Assembly: GCA_001599815.1 (NCBI GenBank)
Contig: BCIA01000001.1
Location: 124,001-188,000, forward strand
Direction: 5' to 3'
DNA length: 64,000 nt
Source: Furcasterigmium furcatum
Taxonomy: Eukaryota; Ascomycota; Sordariomycetes; Glomerellales; Plectosphaerellaceae
Shown: one piece after another, positions 21,310-31,484 of the stretch
Position numbering within the stretch: the stretch's first letter is position 1
How the letters are laid out: every line of letters starts with the position of its first letter
Notes under the pieces: generated by a model
Seen by the model: the letters and a program-made list of their open reading frames with translations, nothing else
Database searches by the model: none
Told to the model about the DNA's origin: nothing
Position numbers and translations under genes: made by a program

Positions 21310-22653
21310 ATGTCCCCGACAAGCGACTCATCGGCAGTCTTCCATCGGTCCCTTGAGAAGAAATATCCTGCAGCCGTTGGCGGCGAGGGTGTCTATCTCC
21401 ACACCAGCGATGGACGCAAGATCCTAGATGGCAGCAGCGGCGCCGCCGTCTCCTGTCTCGGACACGGACATCAAGAGGTCATTGACTCGATCTGCCAGCA
21501 GGCGAGGCAGCTCTCTTTTGCCCACACGTCATTTTTCACATCGGATCCGGCCGAGGACCTAGCTCGCTTCATCCTAGACAAAAGCAGTGGCAGCTTCGAC
21601 AAGGTACTCTTCCTGACGTCGGGGTCCGAGGCTATCGAGTCGGCGCTCAAGCTTGCCCGGCAATACCACCTCTACAAAGGCCAGCCCGAGCGCGTCAACT
21701 ACATCGGAAGGGTCCATTCATACCATGGCAATACCCTGGGCGCCCTCGGCGCGGGTAACAACCCAGGCCGGCGCGCTCCGTTCGCGCCCATCTTGGGAGG
21801 CACATTCCACCATACTAGGCGGTGCTTCTACGACACCGACGGACAGCAACAGACCGAGGAGGCGTATGAGGACGGGCTTATCGCCGATTTCGAAGAGAAA
21901 ATCCACACCCTAGGCCCGGAGACAGTCGCCGCCGTGATCGTCGAGCCCGTCGTAGGCTCCACGCTCGGGTCCGCGCCCGCAACGTCTCAATACCTCCCAA
22001 GACTCGCCGCTCTCTGTCGGAGACACGGCATCCTCGTCATCTTCGACGAGGTCATGTGCGGCATGGGCCGCGTCGGCACATATCATGCCTGGCAGAGCTT
22101 GGGAAACGTGGCACCCGACCTCCAGACAATCGGCAAGGGGCTCTGCGCCGGGTACCAGCCGCTCTCGGCCGTGCTCCTCGCGCCCCAGGTCTCGAGTGTC
22201 TTCAAAGAACACTCCAAGGGCCCCAACGCCTTCTTGAGCGGCCACACCTTCCAGGGTCATGCCATTGCGTGCGCCGCCTCGCTGACTGTGCAGACCATCC
22301 TCTTCCGCGACGGTCTGATCGAGCGGTGCCAGGTGCTGGGTAGCGTCCTACGAGAGACGCTGAAGAGCGGGCTCTCCGAAGAGTGGAGGCAGCAGCACGG
22401 GAGCATCAGGGGCCTCGGTCTATTCCAGACGCTTGACTTTGGGTCTATGAAGCTCCAGCACGGCGGCGCCCCGTTGGCTGGGGAGGTCGCGCGCCGCGCC
22501 TTTGAGATAGGCGCTGCGGTGTACCTCTGCTCGCCGGCAGTTGATGCCATTCTCATGTGTCCGCCATTTGTTGCGACGGAGGATGAGATACGGTCGCTGG
22601 CTCGTATTGTTTTGCAAGCCCTGGACGACGTGCTGAAGAGCCGTGCTGGCTGA
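21310..22653 (+). CDS. Class III PLP-dependent aminotransferase
   Basis: A single exon of 447 residues. The class III (omega/ornithine-type) aminotransferase fold is clear: LDGSSGAAVSCLGHGH near the N-terminus, FLTSGSEAIESALKLARQYH for the phosphate-binding loop, RVHSYHGNTLGALG, the pyridine Asp246 in IFDEVMCGMGR and the Schiff-base Lys276 in TIGKGLCAGYQPLS. The family moves amino groups from omega- or alpha-amines, for example ornithine, GABA, beta-alanine or diaminobutyrate. The exact substrate is not clear. No mitochondrial presequence is obvious. The ATG at 21310 is well placed, and transcription diverges from permease 2, which suggests a function with the imported amino acid. Confidence 0.88.
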   Translation: MSPTSDSSAVFHRSLEKKYPAAVGGEGVYLHTSDGRKILDGSSGAAVSCLGHGHQEVIDSICQQARQLSFAHTSFFTSDPAEDLARFILDKSSGSFDKVLFLTSGSEAIESALKLARQYHLYKGQPERVNYIGRVHSYHGNTLGALGAGNNPGRRAPFAPILGGTFHHTRRCFYDTDGQQQTEEAYEDGLIADFEEKIHTLGPETVAAVIVEPVVGSTLGSAPATSQYLPRLAALCRRHGILVIFDEVMCGMGRVGTYHAWQSLGNVAPDLQTIGKGLCAGYQPLSAVLLAPQVSSVFKEHSKGPNAFLSGHTFQGHAIACAASLTVQTILFRDGLIERCQVLGSVLRETLKSGLSEEWRQQHGSIRGLGLFQTLDFGSMKLQHGGAPLAGEVARRAFEIGAAVYLCSPAVDAILMCPPFVATEDEIRSLARIVLQALDDVLKSRAG

Positions 22654-22798
22654 GGCTGGAAAATGTTCGAGGTGTGTGAGTTTGGACGCGACATCCAGAT
22701 GAGAATAGAGAGTCACCGGCTATGACCGCCATAATACTACTACTAGAACTATGCCTGCAGATTTCTTGACCTTTGACCCAACTCACCAGTTCACCAGT

Positions 22799-23256
22799 CT
22801 AGGCGAACAAAAAATACAGCAGGCCGAGAGGCACAGTCGTAACAACCGCCAAGGATATTCCTGACAGGCGAGAACCCAAGTTTTCATCCGAATCTGGGTT
22901 TCCCGAGGCGTCGTCCCCTGAATCATCGCCTCCGGCATCGTCACCCCCGGCATCGTCACCCGACTGCCGTTCCCTATCCGCCCTCTCCCGCAAAGCATCG
23001 CAGGCCGATCTATCCTCGCTGTTGGTCACGTTCGCGACAACACAGTCTGCCATGGTCTGGTCCAAGCGCAAGTGGCACATATCGACGTTCACTTCATCAT
23101 CATCTTCGCTCTCCTGTCGCACGCGCGGGCATGAGCCGCTCATCGTTGCACCCGTGACAGAAACTCTGCCTGTGTATATAGGGCAGCCGGCGGTCAGGTT
23201 GAAGGGGGAGACGTTGTCCTCGTTGTCGCCGATGCTGAAGTGGACTGAAGGAGGTC
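22799..23256 (-). pseudogene. 3' part of a GPI-anchor-type cell-surface protein (5' end missing)
   Basis: The readable part (about 152 residues) has Cys residues, N-glycosylation sites (NLT, NVT), an Asp/Gly repeat (GDDAGG, GDDSG units) and a C-terminal hydrophobic tail ending in LLYFLFA, all typical of a GPI-anchored wall protein. The frame stays open to 23443, but upstream of about 23256 it is the antisense of a GH35 segment and carries no secretory signal. A possible splice acceptor (GCGCAG) sits at 23257-23260. Either the 5' part was lost at a rearrangement breakpoint, or a first exon lies on the antisense of the GH35 relic; I favour loss. I do not recognise a named family. Confidence 0.5.
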
Positions 23257-23259
23257 CTG

Positions 23260-24040
23260 CGCACGCTTCCTCGGGCTGGTTGGACGGCTGGTTCATCGGA
23301 TCACATGCTGGAATATTCGAGGCCGACCGCCATACGAACCAATGGCAATTCCCAGGCGCCCTTGATCCTGGATCAACCCACAACCTGACGGTGGTCATAG
23401 ACAACCACGGGTACGACGGGAACGTTTGGATCGGCGATGACAAGATGAAAAACCCGCGCGGAATTATCGACTACCACCTCGGGGCGCCAGATGCCCCGAC
23501 ACAACCAAGAATCGACTGGCGGTTGACAGGTAACCTGGGTGGCGAGAATTACTTCGATAGAGAGCGCGGCCCACTCAACGAAGGAGGCTTTTTCGTGGAG
23601 AAGCAAGGCTATCATCTGCCGAAGCCTCCCATTCAGAAATTTGTGCCGGGCTCACCTTTTGACGCCTCGACGGGCCAGGTATTGCCTTCTTTACGGCAGA
23701 GCTCACGCTTAACCTACCGCCTGGTTGGGATATTCCTCTGTCTTTCAAATACGGCGACATCTCCGACGGCCCCAGACAGTACAGGAGCCTCCTCTTCGCC
23801 AATGGCTGGCAGTTTGGTCGCTACATCAGCCACTTGGGGCCTCAAACCGACTTGACCGTTCCACAGGGAATTCTTGATCACCGCGGGGTGAACACCATTG
23901 GAGTTCTAATTTGGGCTCTGGGAGATGAAGGCGCGGCATCGAAGATCTCTTTTGAGGGCTCGTCGCCCATAGTGTCTGGCTGGAAGCCTGTTGCTTTGGT
24001 TGACAGTCCTTCCTGGGAGGAACGGAAGGGCGCATACTAA
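23260..24040 (+). pseudogene. GH35 beta-galactosidase relic: C-terminal domains only, frameshifted
   Basis: From about 23260 the plus strand encodes the two C-terminal jelly-roll domains of a LacA-type fungal beta-galactosidase: GWLDGWFIGSHAG, MKNPRGIIDYHL, FVEKQGYHLP, then PPGWDIPLSFKYGD, ANGWQFGRYISHLGPQT, VPQGILDHRG and a stop at 24038-24040. The catalytic TIM barrel and middle domains (about 700 residues) are absent; the DNA immediately upstream codes on the other strand. Between SPFDASTG and IAFFTAELTL (about 23680) the frame changes by one base with no room for an intron, consistent with a single-base deletion. The piece is therefore non-functional as an enzyme. Confidence 0.75.
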
Positions 24041-24543
24041 GAACTATGCACACAAACCAAACCCCAGAGCAGATGGCTAGATCAGATGGTGTTCGCACCC
24101 ACGCCGCCATAAGTGACCGTATATTCCACCAGGCAGATGCTTTGGAATGGGACTGGAGGCTGCAGAACCGCTGGGTAGTCAGCACGAGTGGCAACGAGCC
24201 CAGCACTGCCTACCTTCCTCTCAAGTTAAATTGTATGTTTTGCGCTGTTTCACTCGGTACTTATCTTATTTACGATCAGTGGCGGCGCTAGTGGGAGTTT
24301 ACGACACTTGCAGCGCCCCGTTCCTATCCTGGCCACCCCATCAGCACTCATTGGCCGGGCGTCAGCCCCCAAACAATAGCTGGAGGTCGATCGTCTATCA
24401 AGCTCATCAAGGCCGGGCTCATCGGGTCGCTGGCCAAGCATCCCCCTCGTCACATCATCTTAAGAAGCCGAACCTCCCTTCATTCAGATCTCAACAACCA
24501 CATCGTCTTATGCACCCAGCCTTCCCCGTAGTCCAAAATATAC
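24041..24543. other. Intergenic, no gene seen
   Basis: About 500 bp between the GH35 relic and the FAD monooxygenase. It holds the promoter of the latter. Confidence 0.4.
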
Positions 24544-25990
24544 ATGGCCGCCCTCGAACGGAAAACAATCGGCATCATCGGCGCCGCCATCGCCGGCCCA
24601 ACGCTCGCCCTTCAGATCCTCTCCCACCCTCTCCTCCGCGCCCGCTTCAAGCCGCTCCTCTTCGACGCCGCGCCCCAGCCAGGAACGGACCCCCAGGCCC
24701 AGAGACTCCGCGCCGGCGCCTCCGTGGGCCTGTTCGCCAACGGCCTGTTCCCGCTCCAAGAACTCGGCCTGGACAGCGCCGTCGCGGCCTGCGGCTTCGA
24801 GTGCAGCGACATCTACGTCTGGCAATGCTCTCTCGACGGCAGGAAAGGGGAGAAGCTGAACTTGCAGAAGCGGGCGCTCTGGAGCGCAGGCCTCGACAAG
24901 GGCGTCTCGTACTTTGAACGGAGCGAGCTGCAGGCCCTTCTCCTGGACAGACTCGCTGAAGTTGGGGGCGACGACGGCCAAGTCCAGTGGGGGAAGAAGG
25001 CTGTGCGATTCGAGTCCCAGCCCAACCACTCGACGAGGGTGGATTTCGAGGACGGCAGCAGCGCGGAGGTCGACCTTCTTGTCGGAGCAGATGGGGGCTA
25101 CTCCGCGGTCCGGAGACATATCCTCGACCAGAGGGACCCGTCAACGGCAGAGGAGCGGTGGCTGCCTGATTTCCTGGGTATGACAGGCATCTATGGCGTT
25201 TCTGATGCACCGCGGGCGGAAGATGCAGAGGCAGACTTTGCCGACACCCACGCCATCTGGCTCGATCGCGGCTTCCTGGCATCCGGGCCCTGTCCAGGCG
25301 GCAAGACGCGCTGGGATCTGATCCTGCCCGAAACGAAGGCCCCGGGGCACGATCGGGCGCCAGAGACAGCGGAGGACACCGGGAAGTGGGACTCCAAGAT
25401 CCTACCAAGTCAGTACCCATTGTCAGACACGTCTGAGATCCTGCGGAAACACAAGGACGTACATCACCCCTTTGCCGGCAGCCTGGCAGCGCTGTGCGAC
25501 TCCGCGGACAGGATCGTGCGCACCCCCCTCCGCCAGCGCGTGTGGAAGGCAGACGAGATCCAGCACGGCAACGTTGTCCTAATCGGGGATGCTGCGCGGC
25601 TACTGCTCCCGACCAGCGGCCAGGGCACGGGCTTTGCCATCGAGGACGCGACGGTCCTTGCCGACATGCTCGCCAAGCACCAGTCTGCCGAGGTGGCGGA
25701 AAGCAACGACTCCATGAGGCCAGCTCTCGAGGAGTACGCCGGCCTTCGTGTTCCCAGGTCCACGCGGATGGCCACTTTTGCCAGAACCGTAGGACAGCTC
25801 GGACTCGGCGAGACGTGGTACTATCGCGCGCTTCGGTATTACATGTACAAGTGGTTGCCGTCGTGGAAGGACGACAAGCCAAGGCAAGTCATTCCCCCCT
25901 CTCGGTATCATGATCTGACATCTCAGTAGGTACGCCAAGGATCCATGGCCAACAGATGGTCGCTTCGCCGTGCGTGAGAAGACATTGTAA
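24544..25990 (+). CDS. FAD-dependent monooxygenase (aromatic hydroxylase fold)
   Basis: The main exon 24544-25883 carries the FAD Rossmann motif at residues 9-23 (IGIIGAAIAGPTLAL; the second Gly of GxGxxG is Ala15), the DG motif LLVGADGGYSAVRR and the GD motif VVLIGDAARLLLPTSGQGTG. The frame ends unspliced at 25929 (461 residues). A splice using a GC donor (CCAAG|GCAAGT, 25884) and the acceptor TAG at 25927-25929 removes 46 bp and joins exon 25930-25990. This adds a conserved-looking tail, RYAKDPWPTDGRF, for 466 residues in all. Homologues hydroxylate or epoxidise aromatic or cyclic substrates with NAD(P)H and O2. The substrate is unknown. Confidence 0.87.
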
Positions 25991-26112
25991 GCATAAAGGA
26001 AGGTAAATCGGGGAGGTCAGCAAGGATAGAATCTTATTGTATGGGGTATCTTTCAAACGCCCGGACTTGATGTCGGGCCAAGAATCGTAAAATCGCGGCC
26101 AGCTGGGCCTGT

Positions 26113-27360
26113 TTATACAATGGCATTGCGCCCGGCCCGCTTGCGGTATCGTCCGTCGTCTTTGCCGGTGTTGCAGACTGCCTGGACAGCTGTCAGTACC
26201 AACCTACTGGTGTGCCAGGACTGCGAACAGGGAAGAAACATACCTTGCGCCTCTCCTTGAACTCAACATAGAATCCGTTCCACAGCTGCCTCGCCGTGCA
26301 GTCCTCGCGGCCGTCTATGGTTTCGCAGGCGGGCTGGTTCCTCTCCATCGTCTCCTCGCTAGTATGCAGCCAGGGCTTGGGAACCGGGTAATCGGAGAAG
26401 TGCAGAAACTTGGCCTCGTTGAATGCGGCGATGGGGTCCCATGTCTCCTCGGTGTTTCCCAGGTACCAAGAGTGGTTTTTGCCCTTGAACTCGCCGGTGA
26501 GCAGATTGTAAGGGCGGTGGGGGATGATGAGGGCGCTGTCGCGATATAGCTGGTTGACGATCTCCATGTCGTAGTCGTTCCTGCCGGCCGAGTTGATCTT
26601 TGACTCGATGCGAGCGAACTCCTCAGCGCTGGGCTGGACAAGCATGATCTGCGAGGACAGGATCTGGTTGTCGGGCCAGAGCCAGTACGCCCGCGGCATC
26701 GCGACGGGCACCGGCGGCAGGAGGAACAGCTCGTCCATGTTCTGCAGGATCGTCGAGTCGGAGTCCATGGACAGGACGCGATCGTACTGGGTCTGGTTGA
26801 AGGCGAGCAGCTTTGTAAAGGAGTCTGCCCACGTGGCTGATAGGGGGTCAGCCGGGAACAGTGCAGCGCACAGAGTCGCTGCGATACTTACGGTCGTGGT
26901 TGGACTTGTGCTGGATTTTGACGGGCGAGAGCTTGACCTTGTACTCGTCACGGGCTTTGATGAGCAGTTCGCCGTCGGCTAAGTTGGCGCTCGCAGCGCT
27001 GGGGTCAGGGAGCATCTTGGAGGGATACATCATGACCCTGTCGGCCTTGCTGTTTAGCTGGTGGAGCTTTGCGAAGAACATGACCGAGTTGCAGAGGTAT
27101 GCGCTGTTGGTGACATACTGCCCGTAGGCGAAGCGGGACCAGTCGACATCGTCGCGAAGGGCGGGCAAAATCTCCTTGGATGGTTCGTGTTCTATCGGTA
27201 CAGTTGTACTCGGGGTCATCTGCCGGAGATTCCTAATGTCATTTGGGTGGTAGAAGCCGAGGTAGAAGAGAATTCCGACAATAAAGACGACTGCGACGAG
27301 GCGGAAACGCTTAGACGAAACCATCTCGGACACGGTTGGGCGAGGAGGAGAGGCCGACAT
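26113..27360 (-). CDS. GT8-like Golgi glycosyltransferase (type II membrane protein)
   Basis: Exons 26892-27360, 26244-26836 and 26113-26181 give 376 residues. One signal-anchor helix lies at about residues 20-38 (LVAVVFIVGILFYLGFY), with a short cytosolic N-terminus and a luminal domain. The nucleotide-sugar metal motif DSD is at 181-183 in RVLSMDSDSTILQNMDELF, preceded by the KLLAFNQTQYDRV block. AMPRAYWL, SSQIMLVQPS and KFLHFSDYPVPKPW follow. This pattern fits the fungal GT8/GNT1 group of alpha-N-acetylglucosaminyl- or glucosyltransferases. The acceptor is unknown. The last exon adds a basic 22-residue tail. Confidence 0.85.
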
Positions 27361-28687
27361 TGTCCTAGAGGCGAGATGTCCAAGATATCATGAGATTCGG
27401 AGACGAGAAGGTTCGTCCTCCCCCGGGTTTCATGACTAGAAAGCTGTGAACTGGCGGAGAAACCCATACATCGCTTGGGAAAAAAGTGTCCGAATATGGA
27501 GTGAGGCGCAGCGATGTCCGATGCCCGACTACCGAGTCGTCGTCAGTGAGGGTCGAGGGGGTTTCGTGGGTGGGAGAATACGAGGATGATGCCAAGCCAG
27601 GGTGGGCCGCAGACAGGGGACCACCCTCATTGTTCTTTGGACTTCCGCGGGTAGGGTGACGGGGAGTGTCGTGACGAGACTGGACCTTGTGTTCGGTTCA
27701 TAGGAGAGAGGGTTGGGTGTTAGGGAGAAGTCAACCTGCGTCTGCCGTTTCCATGTGGTCTACCTAGGTAGGTAGGTATCTAATGCGATCGATGGATGAC
27801 TTCTGGTTGCGCTTTCCACCGTTGCCATCCATCGTGGATCTTCAACGGCTCCTCCCTCAGGTACCATATATCCTATCGGGTTAGTACCCACAGCTAAGGT
27901 TCACTGCAATGGACATGGATGAATGACGGGAGCCTAAAAAAGGGGACAGAGGACCCCTGTTGGTGCGCTGCATTGGCGCAAAAGGCACGGAGGACACGCT
28001 GTTTTGGGCCCAAGAGCCTGGCGCGCTAGTGTGTACCTGCCCCTGAGATGGCTTGCCCAAACTCGTCAGCGGAAATTTGACTTCCTGCCGTCCATCTCAA
28101 ACATCCCGAATCTTCGCCTCTCGGAAGCTGCCGCTTGGCGAGCCCCATTGATCACCTCTCCGCATTGCAGTGTGCCCACATCTCACGAGGCAGGGCAGTG
28201 TCACGTCAAAGGCATCACAGCCTCACACAAGGAGACCCCGATGTCGCTCGTCGAGGTGTCAGCTCTGCGACCTCCCGGCCACGACACCCTCATTTCAGAC
28301 AGCAATGTGCCACGGATCGGCATCTCAGGGCCTGCCAGCCGCGGAAACCTGGAATCTTGCCGTCTCGGTTGACACAGTCACCACAAGGCTCACCGACTGT
28401 CACCATACCTGTCCAACGCAGCCCTCGCCGCGAAACTCGATCGAATGTCGGGCTCGCCACGGCCCAGACACTTCGTCGCTGCGAGACCTGGGTGTTGGAC
28501 AGAGACAGATCAGGAGCAACATGGTGCCACGCTCGTCCGCAACGACCATGTCGAGGTCAGGTCGCGCCTGCTCAGTGGTCACCAGAATTCCAGTAAAACA
28601 GGCTCGCCACCGTGCCATGAAGCCGCCAGCCATATCTTGACTCCTTTCTCTAGAACCAGGACTATCATCATCCGCAGCGCATATACT
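27361..28687. other. Intergenic, no gene seen
   Basis: About 1.3 kb between divergent genes. It holds a short TAGG tandem (27762-27779) and several overlapping open frames in 28.0-28.6 kb that are Arg/Ser/Pro/His-rich and without domains; I take these as promoter or leader DNA. Confidence 0.45.
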
Positions 28688-30399
28688 ATGGCCCTCAGCG
28701 CGTCTCTCCCAAAGCTCGTCTTATCCCTCGCCCTGTTGCCGCATGTGCGGCTGCTCGTCGCCTCGACGCGACAACCCGTACAGGCACCGTGGACCGGGAT
28801 GACCGTCGGTCCTGACGGACCCTGGCAGGCCGTGGACTTGACCTTAGGCTTCTCCGATGCCGTCAGCGTCTACCCGGGCGGCGTTGGCATCTCGTGGGTC
28901 CTTACCGCCCAATACTGCACCATCAACTGAACCGATGGCTGCTATGGTGCGGCGTACGATGGGGCCGGGGAAGCCTCATACGGGTCCGGTTCTCGTGGGA
29001 ACAGCGCGTACGAGGAGGAAAGCTCCCAGTTTGCCCGTGGCCTCGACGTTCAGCGTCCCGGAAAGGGTACCATTTGGACGGACGAGTTGTTGCTGGGTGG
29101 CCTGTTTCCAACGCCAGTTTCTCCCTCCTCAAGCACCAGATGTTTGCGTACCCGAGCGGCCAATGGTATCCGGCTTTCGCGGGTTGCCTGAGTTTGGGAG
29201 ACGTTGGCTATCCAAGCGCAGTCGAGCCTGGTTCTACCGACGTGGACGGCGGCCTCATCCCCCCGCGCATGTGGCGGAACGGACTCATCGAGTCGGACTC
29301 TTTTGGCCTTCACGTCGGCTCCGTATCGTCTGGCATCTCTGGATCTCTGTGGTGGGGAGGCTACAATCGCAGTCGTGTTGTTGGCGCCGTCATGTCCAGC
29401 ATCATCGACAATGTCAACGACACACACTTCTCCGCCAGGTTGCGAGATGTGTGCCTTGATGTGGTCGATGGCGCATCACCTTTCGACTTTCCTGGCAAGA
29501 GCCTGAATGGCCTACTCGGAGACATTTCGTCCCTATCAGTCGAAGTGGATGGCTGCTCGCCTTACCTCACCCTCCCCAAGCCTGTATGCGACAGCATCGC
29601 AGCCCGACTGCCTGTTACCCATGATGCCGACCTAGGCCTCTACATCTGGAACACAAACTCCGACCAGTATGACAAGATCGTGTCCTCCGCAACGGCGCTG
29701 TCCTTTACTCTGCAGTCCACCTCCAACGACGACTCTCTGATCGCTATCCGTGTGCCTTTCACCTATCTGAACCTTACGCTTGATAGGCCGCTCGTTGAGC
29801 GACCCACGCAATACTTCCCCTGCTTCCCGGGCGGGCAACCTGGAAGGCACGTTCTGGGGAGAGCGTTCCTACAGGATGCCTTCATCGGGGCGAACTGGGG
29901 CAGATTGACCTGGTGGTTGGCGCAGGGTCCGGGGCCAGGGTTCTCGAGCAGCTCCTCGGCGACTCCCATCAATGAGACGGACCAGTCTATTGTGAATGGA
30001 GGCGAAGACTGGGCATCCACTTGGAGGGGGTCGTGGACTGCCTTGAACGATGATGGAGGTGGCACCCCCGTGAAGGAGAACGATCTGAAGGAGAACGATG
30101 TGGCGACTTCTTCCACGAGCTCCTCAAAAGGCATGTCGATCGGGACGACCGTGGGAATCGGCGTGGGCGCTGGCGTGGCCGCACTCACTGTCATTCTGGC
30201 CATCGGGTACGTCTGTTGGCGGCGACGCCGCGCTCCCAAACAGCCGTCTGTACCGACGACAGAGCACAGAGGTCAACCCGTGGATGCTCACTTTGACGCG
30301 AGCGACAAGTCAGCGTCGCCCAAGCCCGCTGAAGTATCGGGCGCTTCTTCGGAGAGGGCCGAGCTGTGGACGAACGGTGCGAGAGAGCTGGCCTCGTAA
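28688..30399 (+). pseudogene. Aspartic-peptidase-like membrane protein, disrupted by a stop and a frameshift
   Basis: The reading frame begins at 28688 with a signal peptide (about residues 1-25) and the motif APWTGMTVGPDGPWQAVDL. It belongs to a fungal family of pepsin-fold, mostly non-catalytic proteins. At 28928-28930 an in-frame TGA interrupts it, although the same frame continues with TDGCYGAAYDGAGEASYGSG. Near 29081-29095 the frame shifts, and the rest (GWPVSNASFSLLKHQMFAYPSG onwards) runs open to 30399. That part includes DGCSPYLTLPK, a single membrane helix (about TVGIGVGAGVAALTVILAIGY) and an RRRR stop-transfer segment. No clear DTG/DSG catalytic pair is seen. Either this is a young pseudogene or the assembly has two errors. 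Introns do not readily repair it. Confidence 0.7.
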
Positions 30400-31148
30400 G
30401 CTCACTGCCGACATGTTTTCACGTGCTGGTGATGGCCTCGGGCGTACGGTACCCGGAACCGCTGGGTCTGTCAATCTGTCACGCCCGCAATGGCATCCTG
30501 CCTTCTATTCTGGCACGACAACGTGCTGCGCTCTGTCGGACCTGATCCAATGAAGGAATGCCGGCCAAGCTTTGGGGCGATCCTGCAGTCAAAAAGATGG
30601 GCAACCGAGCCAACCGACATCCCAGGATGGCAAATGTTTGCTTGGCGAACCAACTGTATTGCAACCATGGTCTTCGATGAGGAGCCCCTGCGAACGAAGG
30701 AGTCAGCGCTCAAATGCATCGAGGGTGAAGTCGGAAGAGGGTGCAACGTCCAAAGGCTTCGGGGGGTGGCAGTGGAAATACGTGAGGGGCTTGAAACAGC
30801 GAGGAGATCTCAGTATAAGACTGGCTCAAGCTCTTGACTTTATCGAAGACTTCTAGAATGCCAAACTTCCACATGCCTCTTTCGGCTTGTTGCCCACTTG
30901 GTCCAGCGATCTGCACATCACTGCCGGACTTGTCCGATGCTTGATTTCTCTGGGCACATGAGGATGACGACTGGGAGCCGCGTACGACTTTAACCGTGCG
31001 ATTGGGCGTCGCGATCCCGCAGGAAGTGAGCCAGATATCTACAAAAGGGCGGCCCTCCCCAGGTGCCGCCAACCAACTGACACCCCGCATCCCTCACCTC
31101 AACCACCCCCAGCCATCACCAAGTCCCGGGCGCAAACATCTCTTCAAA
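30400..31148. other. Intergenic, no gene seen
   Basis: Roughly 750 bp between two plus-strand genes. A 115-codon open frame at 30490 has no domain character. The right part is presumably the promoter of the small tail-anchored protein. Confidence 0.4.
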
Positions 31149-31484
31149 ATGAGAATAAACCCCATGCCCGTGCCTCACCTCAACTCTTTCGAGGAAGGCA
31201 GCCAACTGGCGCAGTACAACAGCCATGCCGACCTCGAGCAGGGCCGGCAGGGGCCGCAACCGCCGGCTCTGACACACCAAAAGTCGCGACCAGAGCAGGA
31301 CATCGGGTACCCCATGGACAACCGATACGCATTCGAGTCGCGAGACACCATCGACTCGAGAAAGCAGTTGCTGCAGACGACGAAGAAGATGCCGCTGTGG
31401 CATAAGGCCCTGCTCTGCGCCATCGCCTTCGGCGTCTTGGTCGGGATCGCCTTCGGCATCTCAAAAGCCGTGAACGCCATCTGA
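31149..31484 (+). CDS. Small tail-anchored protein of unknown function
   Basis: A 111-residue open frame. The ATG at 31149 follows an A-rich context (CAAAATG). Residues 1-85 are polar and Gln/Arg/Glu-rich. A single hydrophobic helix (ALLCAIAFGVLVGIAFGI) lies at the extreme C-terminus, followed by SKAVNAI. This is the layout of a tail-anchored membrane protein inserted after translation. I do not recognise a family. Codon use (GC-rich third positions) resembles neighbouring genes, which supports it as real. Confidence 0.6.
   Translation: MRINPMPVPHLNSFEEGSQLAQYNSHADLEQGRQGPQPPALTHQKSRPEQDIGYPMDNRYAFESRDTIDSRKQLLQTTKKMPLWHKALLCAIAFGVLVGIAFGISKAVNAI

Noticed and set aside
22799..23443. 214-codon minus-strand frame as an intact GPI-type gene
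   Set aside because: The first about 60 codons are the antisense of the GH35 segment with no signal peptide, so the start is not credible; kept as a truncated fragment.
24647..25882. 411-codon minus-strand frame over the FAD monooxygenase
   Set aside because: Arg/Pro/Ser-rich antisense shadow; no domain.
27361..28687. Overlapping open frames at 28.0-28.6 kb
   Set aside because: Arg/Ser/Pro/His-rich with no signal, domain or splice sites; consistent with promoter DNA of the aspartic-peptidase-like gene.
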